Shown here: one piece after another, positions 54,238-63,484 of the stretch
How the letters are laid out: the number at the start of each line of letters is the position of its first letter
How positions within the stretch are numbered: position 1 is the stretch's first letter
DNA from: Nostoc calcicola FACHB-3891
GTDB lineage: Bacteria > Cyanobacteriota > Cyanobacteriia > Cyanobacteriales > Nostocaceae
Assembly (NCBI RefSeq): GCF_014697355.1
Contig: NZ_JACJRQ010000015.1
Span: 62,001-126,000 of the forward strand
Length of the DNA: 64,000 bases
Direction: 5' to 3'
Notes under the pieces: model-generated
What the model saw: the letters and a program-made list of their open reading frames with translations, nothing else
Told to the model about the DNA's origin: nothing
The model's database searches: none
Program-made: the position numbers and the translations under genes

Positions 54238-54445
54238 TGTAAATCTCCTATGCAATTATTCAATATTTGTTTCCCGTTTTTGATTTTACCAAATTTGGTA
54301 TGAATCCTGCGTCCTACAAACCTTTGCAAGGACGACTGTCCATATTAAAATAGTCTTCTGTGCTTGCAGACACAAACAAGAACTTTTAAGCTATGTGTAG
54401 GAAATGAAAACTTTTTAGCACACCTAGACTTTTACAGCAAACCTT

Positions 54446-54820
54446 TTGGATAATCAGATTCCCAAACCCGAAATTTTGATTCAGCGCATCGTTTTATTGA
54501 CGCTGGCCATCCTGCTAGCAGTTCCTTTGGGCTTTTTTGGTGTCCACTTGGTTCAAGCCTCTGATCCTTATGTCAAGAGTGTTTTATCCCTAACAGGAAA
54601 CCCAATTCAAGGACACGCTATCTTTCAAATTAATTGTGCTGGTTGTCATGGCTTGCAAGCAGATGGGCGAGTGGGGCCTAGTTTGCAAGCTGTCTCCAAG
54701 CACAAATCTCGGTATGGACTGATTCATCAAGTTATTAGTGGTGAAACGCCGCCAATGCCCAAGTTCCAGCCTAGTGCCCAAGAAATGGCAGACCTTTTGA
54801 GCTACTTAGAGTCGTTGTAG
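54446..54820 (+). CDS. cytM: Membrane-anchored c-type cytochrome, cytochrome cM type
   Basis: This 124-residue protein starts at TTG and has one N-terminal membrane anchor (residues about 13-36, IVLLTLAILLAVPLGFFGVHL). The haem site is INCAGCHG (Cys64, Cys67, His68), and Met104 in GETPPMPKFQPS is the expected sixth ligand. The overall pattern GHAIFQINCAGCHGLQADGRVGPSL and the uncleaved-looking anchor resemble cyanobacterial cytochrome cM, a protein linked to respiration or stress control. A c6-like donor is the alternative, but the anchor and length favour cM. A strong terminator follows at 54863. Confidence 0.75.
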   Translation: MDNQIPKPEILIQRIVLLTLAILLAVPLGFFGVHLVQASDPYVKSVLSLTGNPIQGHAIFQINCAGCHGLQADGRVGPSLQAVSKHKSRYGLIHQVISGETPPMPKFQPSAQEMADLLSYLESL

Positions 54821-54862
54821 ACTTTAGATTCTTTAGTTGCTCCGTACATAAATCCCTCATAG

Positions 54863-54893
54863 AAAAAGGCAGCATTCAATGTGCTGCCTTTTT
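54863..54893 (+). terminator. Rho-independent terminator of the cytM-like gene
   Basis: AAAAAGGCAGCA pairs exactly with TGCTGCCTTTTT around a 7-base loop. It lies about 40 bp after the stop codon. The symmetric A and T runs would let it act in both directions. Confidence 0.9.
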
Positions 54894-55034
54894 CTATATC
54901 TGAAAAATTTTAATAAATCTTAACAAACTAAAAATTTGTGGATTTGTTAAGAGAAGGGCGGCTTCCAGATATCGCCTTTGAGCGTTTTTTGGACTACCCA
55001 TAAAATCGTCAATCAGGCGTTGTTATGTAAGTTT

Positions 55035-55372
55035 GACTTTACCGAGAAGGGGGAAAGGGGAAAGGGGAAAGGGTAAGGGGTAAAGGGTAAGAATTCAAAA
55101 CAGGGGTAAAGGTTAAAGGGTAAAGGGTAAGAATTCAAAACAGGGGTAAAGGTTAAAGGGTAAAGGGTAAAGGGTAAGAATTCAAAACAGGGGAAAAGGT
55201 TAAAGGGTAAAGGGTAAAGGGTAAAGGGTAAGAATTCAAAACAGGGGAAAAGGTTAAAGGGTAAAGGGTAAAGGGATAAATTTAACCTTTCCCCCTTCCC
55301 CCTTCCCCTTTCCCCCTTCCCCTTTCCCCCTTCCCCCTTCCCCCTTACCCCTTTCCCTTTCCCCTTCTTCAT
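55035..55372. repeat. Heptamer-ladder repeat element, copy 4 (longest)
   Basis: It opens with TACCGAGAAGGGGGAAAGGGG, carries four GAATTCAAAACAGGGG units and closes with long CCCTT and CCCCCTT runs up to CCCCTTCT. The GAATTC points are at 55091, 55131, 55178 and 55232, 40, 47 and 54 bp apart, each step one GGGTAAA heptamer longer. A 119-codon minus-strand frame across it is repetitive and not a gene. The rest of the 54894-55584 gap shows nothing definite. Confidence 0.9.
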
Positions 55373-55584
55373 TCAATCTTTATCTTTCTTGGGAGCTTTT
55401 TCTAAAATGCTCTTTTATTTAAAGAAATGAGTAAATTTACACTGAGTGCGATCCGAAGACACTCAATTTGCCTATAGACTACTTAAGTGATTTTTATCAA
55501 TAAATGTATAAGACTAGATATCTTTACACAACTTTAACTTGATTTTTTCTATACAAATTAAATTTACGGAGATCTGAAAAGCAG

Positions 55585-56349
55585 ATGAGTCAAAGTTTAA
55601 ATATTCAGGAAATTGCCATTGCGATCGCGGCTAAGCAGCATAATCCCACGATCTTAACTCCAGATTTTCTCAAATATAGTGGCATTGTGCCTAGTGACTG
55701 GGAATTAGCTCAAGAACCGATTTTGACAAATTCTGCGGCTCAAGTAGTTTTCCAAAAAGGGATCAGCATCACTGCACAACTCAATAGAGTTATTTTCTCA
55801 GAGGTGATTGCTACTAAAGCATACCAAGAAGTGGAAATTCCAGCGATCGCTCGCAAATATCTGGAGACACTGCCGCAAGTAGACTATCAGGATCTGTCCA
55901 TTAATTTCCGGGGACATGTACTTTTTGACCAAGAAAAGAACACAGCACGCAACTATATCTTAAAAACATTGCTCAATCCTGGCCCTTGGCATGAATTTGG
56001 CAAATCTGCTGTGCAAGCTGCAATCCGATTTGGTTACACCCTAGAAGGAAGGCAGTTGAGTTTGGATATCAACGAAGGAGGGTTACAACTGCCAGATAAA
56101 ACAGTGCGCCCCATCGTACTGTTCACAGCGAGTTTTAATCACCAGATTATCGAACAAGAACAAAATCAGCGTTTAGCTGCACTATCCAAAATAATTAGCA
56201 ACTGGGAGACAGACTTAGAAACTTACAAAGAACTTGTGAACACCAAGTTTCTCAACTCCCCATATCAGATAAATCTACTACCAAATGAGTCTCTGGTGCC
56301 AAAAACAACAAGTTTCCGATCGCTGTGTGAGGACGAATACATAAAGTAA
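55585..56349 (+). CDS. Hypothetical protein
   Basis: This 254-residue soluble protein starts with MSQSLNIQEIAIAIAAKQ, preceded by ACGGAGATC. It has no signal peptide or membrane segment. Visible features are EVEIPAIARKYLETLPQVDYQDLSINFRGHV, then a helix-rich middle (HEFGKSAVQAAIRFGYTLEG) and a strand-rich part (LSLDINEGGLQLPD, PIVLFTASFNHQI). I recognise no enzyme or binding motif. The gene has normal codon character and precedes the CARDB-RTX gene by about 125 bp on the same strand, so a link to secretion of that protein is possible but unproven. Confidence 0.7.
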   Translation: MSQSLNIQEIAIAIAAKQHNPTILTPDFLKYSGIVPSDWELAQEPILTNSAAQVVFQKGISITAQLNRVIFSEVIATKAYQEVEIPAIARKYLETLPQVDYQDLSINFRGHVLFDQEKNTARNYILKTLLNPGPWHEFGKSAVQAAIRFGYTLEGRQLSLDINEGGLQLPDKTVRPIVLFTASFNHQIIEQEQNQRLAALSKIISNWETDLETYKELVNTKFLNSPYQINLLPNESLVPKTTSFRSLCEDEYIK

Positions 56350-56475
56350 GACTGGACACAATACCACCAAAAGCATATTCAAAAATCATACTAGAGATTT
56401 CACTACAATCTGGGGTGAAGTTGATATTTGATTAGGAAAGTAAAGGCCATCTACCAAATACTTCGGAGATTATTT

Positions 56476-59400
56476 ATGAGCGACATCGATCTAATAGTGT
56501 CTTCTGTGACAGTTCCACTATATATCGATTTGGATCGGATAATTCCCCTATCTTGGACAGTTACTAACCAAGGTACAACTACTGCCTTGGTTGACTGGTA
56601 CGACGCAGTTTACATTTCCGATGACCCGTTCTTGGACGACAGCGATGACTATCTTGAACAGTATTCAGTAGAAGAGTATACGCCTTTGACGCCAGGTAGT
56701 AGTTATACAGCCACCAAAAACACTATTATTCGCTCCTACACAGGAGAAATAGGCGATCGCTACCTGTTATTTGTCACGGATACATACAACAACCAGAGTG
56801 AAACAAATGAAACCAACAATGTCTTCGCCCAACCAATCACCATAACTGCCCCAGATTTAGCAATTACTGATGTCAATGCCCCAATCATTTCTCGCTTGGG
56901 TGAAACGATTACCCTATCTTGGATAGTCAAAAACCTTGGTACAGGTTCTGCCTTCCGTGGCTGGCGGGATAGTGTTTACATTTCCGATGACCAGTTTTTA
57001 GACTACCCCAATTTTTTTGCTGGTATTGAGGGTGATACCTTACTCACTAGCTTTGAGGCGACAGGGAATACTCCTTTAGCCGCAGGTAGCAGCTATACAA
57101 TTATCCGAGACGTACCGCTTAGCGGAATCACACCAGGAGATTACTACCTGTTCTTTGTAACCGGCAGCTACCCTGACACCAATGAAAGCAACAATATATT
57201 TGTCCAAGCCATCACCATAAATCCCCCAGATTTAGATTTGGTAGTTACTGATGCCAATGCCCCAACAATTGCTCGCTTAAATGAGGCAATTTCTGTCTCT
57301 TGGACAGTCAAAAACCAAGGTACAAATACTGCCTTTGCTTACTGGTATGACTATGTTTACGTTTCCAATGACCAGTTTTTCGATGAGAATGATGTCTATC
57401 TTACCAGCCGCTCAGTAGATGATTATACGCCTTTGGCAGCAGGCAGTAGCTATACAGCCACCGAGGAAATTTATCTTAACGATTATGTACCAACAGGCGA
57501 TGTGTACCTGTTGTTTGTTGCTGATAGAGACAACTACCAAGTTGAAACAAATGAAACCAACAACGTCTTTGCCCAAGCTATCACCATAAATGACCCACTA
57601 GAGATAGATTTAGTCGTTTCTGATGCCAATGCCCCAACTACTGCTAGTTTAAGTGAGACGATTTCTGTATCTTGGACAGTCACAAACCAAGGTGTAGATA
57701 CTGCTTTCTCTGGGTTCTGGCGCGATGTTATTTACATTTCCAAAGACCAGTTTCTCGACGAGGGCGATAGGTATCTTACCGAGGCTACAACAGAAGATTA
57801 TACGCCGTTGGCAGCAGGTAGTAGCTATACAATTACCGAGAACATTAAGCTTCCGTCTAATCTAGCAGCAGGCGATTACTACCTCTTGTTTGCCACGGAT
57901 ACAAATAACACCCAAGGTGAAACCAATGATGACAATAATGTATTTGCCAAAGCCATTACCGTAAATACCCCAGATGTAGATTTAGTTGTTACTAGCGCTC
58001 AAGCTCCAACTACTGCTGCTCCCGGTGAGACGATTTCGCTGTCTTGGACAGTAAAAAACGTTGGTACAGATACTACCTTAGCTGACTGGTATGACTATAT
58101 TTACATTTCCGATGACCAGTTCTTCGACTACAGCGATCGATATATTACCGGCCGCTCCGCAGGAGATTATACGCCCTTGGCAGCAGGTAGTAGCTATACA
58201 GCCACCCAAGACAATATTACTATTCCCTACTACGTAGCAACAGGCGATCGCTACCTGTTATTCGTGGTCAACTCTGGTAATGTCCAGAGTGAAACAAATG
58301 AAACTAACAATGTATTTGCCCAAGCCATCACCCTCGCTACAGCAGATGCACCAGATGTAGATTTAGAAATCACTACCGCCAGTGCCCCAACTTCTGCTAC
58401 CTTAGGTGAGACGATTTCCGTAACTTGGACAGTAAAAAACCTTGGTACAGACACTGCCTTAGCTGACTGGTTTGACAGTGTTTATATTTTCGATGGCATT
58501 AATTATGAATTTTATCCCTTCAAAAGTAGCAGGATCGCTCAACTCTCGGTAGGAGAAAATACCCCCCTAGCCCCAAGCAGCAGCTATACAATTACCCTAG
58601 ACATTACTATTCCCCTGTATGATTTTGTCAGATCCTCCTACGCAGACACTTATGTAGAAGAAAACCTAATAGGAGATGTCTACTTACTATTTGTCACCAA
58701 TTCAAACAACGCCCAGAGAGAAACAGGTGGATACTACGACGAAACACGTCCATACAATAATGAATTGTTCGTACCCATCACCATAAATGCCCCAGATTTA
58801 GTAGTTACTGCTGCCCAAGCCCCAACCACTGCTACTTCAGGTGAGACGATTTCTGTATCTTGGACAGTCACTAATCAAGGTACAGGTTCTGCCCTCGCTA
58901 ACTGGGATGACTATGTTTATATTTCCAAAGACCAGTTTTTAGACAAGAGCGATACTTTTGTGGGCAGTCGCTCTGTAGCCGGAGATACACCCCTAGCAGT
59001 AGGATCTAGCTATACAGCCACCCAGGACATTGCTATTCCTATTGGGGAGGACACAGGCGATGTCTACTTGTTGTTTGTGGCAGATAACTACTACTACGAC
59101 AATGAGGTTACGGGCATTGGCAATCAAGGCGAAACCAACAGATACAATAACGTTCGGGCTGTAGCAATTAGCCTGTATGCCGAAGACCAAATTTTTAACG
59201 GCACATCTGGTCGTGACACCGTGACTGGCGACGATCGCAATAATCTCATTACTGGTTTGCAAGGGGCAGACACTCTCACTGGTGGTGTCGGCAGCGATCG
59301 ATTTGTTTATATAAGTATCCGTGATGCCGGAGATACAATCACTGATTTTGTGGCTGGTACTGACAAGATTGATTTGAGCCAACTATTCCAGAGCTTGAGC

Positions 59401-59586
59401 TTGGGCAGCCTCGACTATGAAAGTGCAACTACCCAAGGCTACCTGAATTTTGGTACTCATTTAAGCAATAGTACTGTCTTGATTGACATAGATGGCACAG
59501 CAGGTCGCGGTCGGCCAACACCGTTATTGACTGTTGCTGGTGTATCTGCAAGCACCTTAGCTCAGTCTGATAACTTCGTCTTTTAA
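56476..59586 (+). CDS. CARDB-repeat RTX protein
   Basis: The start is placed at ATG 56476 (MSDIDLIVSSVTVP), with CGGAGAT upstream, rather than at a TTG 48 bp earlier. The protein then has 1036 residues. It consists of seven CARDB units of about 124 residues, each with a [DL]DLVVTxAxAPTxAxxGETISVSWTVxNxGT core and a YISxDQFLD segment. Units start near 56486, 56857, 57229, 57604, 57976, 58355 and 58798. The C-terminus is an RTX calcium-binding block (NGTSGRDTVTGDDRNNLITG, LTGGVGSDRFVY, DTITDFVAGTDKIDLSQL). CARDB units resemble adhesion domains. The RTX end and absent signal peptide predict type I secretion and a surface role. Confidence 0.93.
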   Translation: MSDIDLIVSSVTVPLYIDLDRIIPLSWTVTNQGTTTALVDWYDAVYISDDPFLDDSDDYLEQYSVEEYTPLTPGSSYTATKNTIIRSYTGEIGDRYLLFVTDTYNNQSETNETNNVFAQPITITAPDLAITDVNAPIISRLGETITLSWIVKNLGTGSAFRGWRDSVYISDDQFLDYPNFFAGIEGDTLLTSFEATGNTPLAAGSSYTIIRDVPLSGITPGDYYLFFVTGSYPDTNESNNIFVQAITINPPDLDLVVTDANAPTIARLNEAISVSWTVKNQGTNTAFAYWYDYVYVSNDQFFDENDVYLTSRSVDDYTPLAAGSSYTATEEIYLNDYVPTGDVYLLFVADRDNYQVETNETNNVFAQAITINDPLEIDLVVSDANAPTTASLSETISVSWTVTNQGVDTAFSGFWRDVIYISKDQFLDEGDRYLTEATTEDYTPLAAGSSYTITENIKLPSNLAAGDYYLLFATDTNNTQGETNDDNNVFAKAITVNTPDVDLVVTSAQAPTTAAPGETISLSWTVKNVGTDTTLADWYDYIYISDDQFFDYSDRYITGRSAGDYTPLAAGSSYTATQDNITIPYYVATGDRYLLFVVNSGNVQSETNETNNVFAQAITLATADAPDVDLEITTASAPTSATLGETISVTWTVKNLGTDTALADWFDSVYIFDGINYEFYPFKSSRIAQLSVGENTPLAPSSSYTITLDITIPLYDFVRSSYADTYVEENLIGDVYLLFVTNSNNAQRETGGYYDETRPYNNELFVPITINAPDLVVTAAQAPTTATSGETISVSWTVTNQGTGSALANWDDYVYISKDQFLDKSDTFVGSRSVAGDTPLAVGSSYTATQDIAIPIGEDTGDVYLLFVADNYYYDNEVTGIGNQGETNRYNNVRAVAISLYAEDQIFNGTSGRDTVTGDDRNNLITGLQGADTLTGGVGSDRFVYISIRDAGDTITDFVAGTDKIDLSQLFQSLSLGSLDYESATTQGYLNFGTHLSNSTVLIDIDGTAGRGRPTPLLTVAGVSASTLAQSDNFVF

Positions 59587-59817
59587 GTTGCAGTGGCAAG
59601 AAATCTCATTAGTCATTTGTCCTTTGTCATTTGTATTTACCAATGAGAAAGGACAAATGATCCCAAAAAAAGCGTAATTTCAAAATTTCCACTCGCTACT
59701 TGCCCAAAGTGAGTTATCGAGCCTCATTAAAAATTACGAATTGGTATGCACTCTTGCCCAGAGTTTATTCAAGTTTGTCAAAACACTTAACTCAAACTTA
59801 TTTCATCAAAAAATTTC

Positions 59818-60561
59818 ATGAACATTTCCACATTCATCAAACATTCAACTTTCAAATTCGGTTTTCTCAGCCTTGCTAGCTTGGGGGGTTTGACAATCAC
59901 TACCACCTCCGCCTTAGCTGTTGGGTTAAACTTGGGCAGTTGGCAACAATTTGGGGATGTCATTACTTCAAGTGCTGGAGCTAATCTGTCCACTGCCAGC
60001 TTAGAATTTCCAGATGACGCTCCTGCTGCTGCTGGTGCTTTCAACTATTCTGGTATAGCCGCAGGTGAGGCAGGTTTTTTCCCAGACTTACAAGACTTTC
60101 TCGGCTTAACTGATTCCTCTGCCTTAGATATTGAAGGATTTGCATTTGAGGGGTCTGCAATCAAAAATACAATTACTGTGGCGGCTGGTGATGCTTTGAG
60201 CTTCGACTGGAACTTCCGGACGAACGAGACAGTGAACAAGGATTTTGCCTTTTTGTTGGTGGACAGCACATTGATTAAGTTAGCTGACTTCACTGATGCA
60301 ACCCAAGCTGACAGTCCCTTCCTTCAACAAACAGGGATTCGTTCCTATACCTTCAGTACTCCTGGAACCTACAGCGTAGCTTTTGGGGTGGTGGATGTGG
60401 ATGATTATGGAATTACATCAGCTCTAGAGGTGAAAAACGCCGCCATCAAGCGAGTTCCTGAACCAGCAACTCTTGTGGGAGCGTTGATGGTATTTGCTTG
60501 CGGTATCGGTATGCAGCGGCGTTGTCGGAAAAAAACTGTAGCATCAAACACCGCTTTTTAG
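59818..60561 (+). CDS. PEP-CTERM sorted exported protein
   Basis: This 247-residue protein begins with a signal peptide (residues about 1-35, LASLGGLTITTTSALAVG, cut after ALA). It then has a beta-rich body of the type seen in other PEP-CTERM proteins (LSFDWNFRTNE, DFAFLLVDSTLIKLADF, TPGTYSVAFGVVDVDDYGI), a carbohydrate-binding-like jelly-roll pattern. It ends with the sorting signal RVPEPATLVG, a hydrophobic stretch and QRRCRKK. It should be processed by an exosortase and exported. It follows the CARDB-RTX gene on the same strand but after 230 bp of repeat-bearing DNA, so it has its own promoter. Confidence 0.9.
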   Translation: MNISTFIKHSTFKFGFLSLASLGGLTITTTSALAVGLNLGSWQQFGDVITSSAGANLSTASLEFPDDAPAAAGAFNYSGIAAGEAGFFPDLQDFLGLTDSSALDIEGFAFEGSAIKNTITVAAGDALSFDWNFRTNETVNKDFAFLLVDSTLIKLADFTDATQADSPFLQQTGIRSYTFSTPGTYSVAFGVVDVDDYGITSALEVKNAAIKRVPEPATLVGALMVFACGIGMQRRCRKKTVASNTAF

Positions 60562-60571
60562 GCACTTCCCT

Positions 60572-60612
60572 AAGGGATTGGGGATTGAACTGTTCCCAAT
60601 CCTTAATCTTTA
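60572..60612 (+). terminator. Candidate terminator after the PEP-CTERM gene
   Basis: AAGGGATTGGG pairs with CCCAATCCTT with one bulged G, and a T-containing stretch follows. It begins 11 bp after the stop codon. The stem is good but the T-run is broken, so efficiency is uncertain. Confidence 0.45.
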
Positions 60613-60800
60613 TTTAACTCTGTTTTCACATATGGTCGTTTTTAAGTAAAATCTTTTATAAAAACACATATAAATTGTATATTTTAAGTGGCAGCGGTTA
60701 GCGTACCTAACTCGGTGGGACTAAAATAAAAGTTTCCAGTGAATGGGCTACGGTATAGCTTCTCTGACACACCAGATATTCTTGAGATGCACCAAAGCTA

Positions 60801-61598
60801 ATGACTGAAGCGCTCCAAATCGGTAATCGTACAATCACAGCTAGTGAACTGATTTCTTTACTAGCAAGTTACCAAATGCTGCCACAATTGCAGCGGGAAT
60901 TGATCGTCGATGAGGCGATCGAGCAAAGCTCACGCTCTGCTAATGTGACAATAGAGTTTACACCTGAAGAAGTAGCCCAAGCTAAACAGCAGTTTTACGC
61001 CGAAAAACAGTTGAAAAATGAAGAAGACATCCAAGCGTGGATGGCACGTCAAGGTCTGACTTATGAACAACTAGAAGCGATTACCACTCGAAAGCTGAAA
61101 ATTGAAAAATTTAAGCAAGCGACTTGGGGTAATAAACTGGAATCCCACTTTTTTCAGTCCAAGTCAAAACTTGACAAAGTAATTTATTCCCTACTACGAA
61201 CCCAGGATGTGGGAATTGCTCAAGAACTTTACTTTCGTATTCAAGCAAAAGAAAACTCTTTTGCTGACTTGGCGCGGGAATATTCACTTGGGCCAGAAGC
61301 CCAAACTGGCGGTTTAGTAGGTCCAGTTGAACTCAATGCACTACATCCGGTGATGGTGCAAATGCTCTCTAGCAGTCAGCCAGGTCAAATATTACCCCCT
61401 ACCCGCATCGCTGAATGGTTTGTGATTTTGCGGCTAGAAAAATTTATCCCCGCACAATTGGATGAATTCATGAAAGCCCGCCTACTGAATGAAATGTTTG
61501 AGATTTGGCTACAAGAACAGCAAAAAGAAATCATGTCTGCACAACAAGAACAGGCTGCAACACCGAAACAGGAAGATGTTGATAATCCATTAACCTAA
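60801..61598 (+). CDS. Parvulin-type peptidylprolyl isomerase
   Basis: This 265-residue protein has a SurA/PrsA-like layout without a signal peptide. The N-terminal helical part (residues 1-125: TASELISLLASYQMLPQL and a region of LTYEQLEAITTRKLKIEKFK) is followed by a parvulin domain at about 135-225, with FADLAREYSLGPEAQTGGLVGPVELNALHP and ILPPTRIAEWFVILRLEKF. The C-terminal tail is helical and Gln-rich. In cyanobacteria such cytoplasmic isomerases often accompany type I secretion or bacteriocin-export genes, which would fit the RTX proteins in the window. The start ATG has only a weak ribosome site. Confidence 0.87.
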   Translation: MTEALQIGNRTITASELISLLASYQMLPQLQRELIVDEAIEQSSRSANVTIEFTPEEVAQAKQQFYAEKQLKNEEDIQAWMARQGLTYEQLEAITTRKLKIEKFKQATWGNKLESHFFQSKSKLDKVIYSLLRTQDVGIAQELYFRIQAKENSFADLAREYSLGPEAQTGGLVGPVELNALHPVMVQMLSSSQPGQILPPTRIAEWFVILRLEKFIPAQLDEFMKARLLNEMFEIWLQEQQKEIMSAQQEQAATPKQEDVDNPLT

Positions 61599-61686
61599 GT
61601 GTGGGAAAGTGGCTCTGATTGAGACACCTGCAACTGTTTTTCCGATACAACCTGATGCTCTTTACGCCAAACCTGAGGAGACAAAC

Positions 61687-61848
61687 CGGGAGCATCCCAA
61701 TTTTGCCAAAAGGTACAGGACTGACACAAAAACCCTGTAAAAACCTCTTTTCTTGGCGCTCTTGGCGTCCTTGGCGGTTCGTTATTTCATTATTGTTTGA
61801 AGCCAAAATACCGTATAAAAATAAACTTGCACATTTGGGATGCTCCCG
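61687..61848. repeat. Inverted repeat pair bounding a non-coding block
   Basis: CGGGAGCATCCCAA at 61687-61700 recurs as its exact reverse complement at 61835-61848. The DNA between includes TTGGCGCTCTTGGCGTCCTTGG, a dispersed repeat. This 61599-61984 gap has no convincing gene; frames across it are interrupted or repeat-derived. The pair may mark a decayed insertion. Confidence 0.55.
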
Positions 61849-61984
61849 ACAAACTGCGATGTTGGCAAAACTGATGGGAAAAATGAGATACATTTTGATA
61901 GCCTAATGCTTTGGCAATTTTCTCTATCGTCTGATTATTATTTTGGAGACAGAAACAGAGTCTTCTCTAAGAGAGGCGTATTCA

Positions 61985-62917
61985 CTAATAACCAGAATCA
62001 CGAATAACTTTTGACTCTTGAATTACGACTTTTGATTGCTGAGAACGTACTCTTGAAGTCCCTCTACTGGAAACTTTGTGCTGAGAAAACATTGCTTGCA
62101 AAACAAGTGCCGGGTCTACATAGTTATTACTATATTTTAGTCCCCAGTGGAGATGCGGGCCAGTGGTACGTCCAGTCATTCCTACCCTACCAATTCTGGC
62201 TCCAGTTGGTATTTGCTGACCTTCCCAGATTTGAATTCCACCTGCGCGGTCAATCAAATAACGGCGACCAGATGCAGTTTCCACGTTTCCTTCCATATGG
62301 CAATAAGTGTGTTCCCATTCACCTGATTTAATTACGATATGGGAACCGCAAGCGTCGCCATCGCCAACTTTAATGACTGTACCTACCCACCAATTACGAA
62401 TATAACTACCTTGTGGAGCAGCTATGTCTAAGCCGCCATGAAATTCCCAATTAGAACCACCAGTAGCTGAGGAGCGGTAACCAAAACCAGATGTGTAAGC
62501 TTGAAAATTTTCTACAGGGAAAGAAGCTGCTAGCCAACTATTAGCTCTCGCTACTTTTTTTGGCTGAACTTCTCTAACTTTAGCTATTTTTGGCTTAGAG
62601 GATGCTTGAAAAGTTCTCTTGTCGGTATCCAAAGTTTTAGAACCCTCTAAATCTTCCTTTTTGAGGGAGATTTTTATTCCGGTATCAAAAGTTTTAGATT
62701 CGTCTAAATCTTCCTTGTTAGGGGAGACTTTTATTCCGGTTCCATCCTTTTTAAGAGGAGCCAGCAAGGTTTGGGGGGATTTAAAAGTGCCTAAAGTCAC
62801 AGCAAAAGACTTTTCAAACAATCTCTTAGGCAATAGAGTAATTAAACTTACCAAACCCAATCCTAATATCAACAACGTAGCCCCAGAAAGTACTACTCTT
62901 TGTTGCCTCTTCGTCAT
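61985..62917 (-). CDS. M23 family peptidoglycan metallopeptidase
   Basis: This 310-residue envelope protein has an N-terminal membrane anchor or uncleaved signal (residues about 9-30) and a low-complexity linker (about 55-125). The linker holds a 19-residue direct repeat, TGIKVSPNKEDLDESKTFD and TGIKISLKKEDLEGSKTLD. The LytM domain spans about 140-275 with HGGLD (His160, Asp164), YCHMEG (His207) and GPHLHWG (His255, His257), so the zinc site is complete and the enzyme should cut peptide cross-links. The C-terminus (RSQQSKVVIQESKVIRDSGY) looks repeat-derived. It is convergent with the isomerase gene. Confidence 0.92.
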   Translation of the reverse strand: MTKRQQRVVLSGATLLILGLGLVSLITLLPKRLFEKSFAVTLGTFKSPQTLLAPLKKDGTGIKVSPNKEDLDESKTFDTGIKISLKKEDLEGSKTLDTDKRTFQASSKPKIAKVREVQPKKVARANSWLAASFPVENFQAYTSGFGYRSSATGGSNWEFHGGLDIAAPQGSYIRNWWVGTVIKVGDGDACGSHIVIKSGEWEHTYCHMEGNVETASGRRYLIDRAGGIQIWEGQQIPTGARIGRVGMTGRTTGPHLHWGLKYSNNYVDPALVLQAMFSQHKVSSRGTSRVRSQQSKVVIQESKVIRDSGY

Positions 62918-63484
62918 TTTTTTTTGATTCCCAAATTTAACAATATTATTTGTTTTTACTAATTTTCTAATTATAATTATTTTAAATCATGACGAAAAAT
63001 GAAAAATTTTTATTGCTAAAGATAGCAAATTAATGATATTTTTTTGCTGAATGTAGTATTTTAGTTTAACATTTAGCAAATTAAAGCAATCTCAATAATA
63101 ATACCATATTTTTGCTTGTAAAATTTGTATTATTTTTTGTTTAAATAAAATAAATAAAAATTAGATCGTAATATAAATTTCTAATATATTGGCAAGTAAA
63201 GTATAAATTGTATCTTGTATTTGGCTAATAGTTATTACTTATTTTCAGTATTGAATAATTCTACTTTTTGTTACTGATATAAAATCAATACATAGTAATT
63301 GTGAAAAAAGTCTTAAACGATAGAATTCTGCACTAAGCTAGTTGATGGGGCTGGAGTAGGCTTAACAGTGAAAGAGTTGCCAAGCAGTTGAAATATTGTT
63401 AACGTTTATGCTTAAAATTGCACAAGAGGTTTGTTTAGCATCTACTAAAAGCTAAAGTTGACCCTTGCAGGACTCCCCTAAGAC
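62918..63484. other. AT-rich intergenic region
   Basis: This is the most AT-rich stretch in the window, with long runs of T and A between 62940 and 63330 and no gene seen. It lies between divergent genes and should contain both promoters; no consensus pair stands out enough to report. Confidence 0.5.

Noticed and set aside
55013..55372. A 119-codon minus-strand frame
   Set aside because: Its product is a monotonous GKGKGE and LYPLPFNLFPC repeat, produced by heptamer repeat DNA.
61531..61893. A 120-codon minus-strand frame, and a short frame with CQSCTFWQNWDAPG
   Set aside because: The first overlaps the isomerase gene and dispersed repeat DNA. The second looks protein-like but has no start or intact upstream part; it may be a gene remnant, which I could not support.
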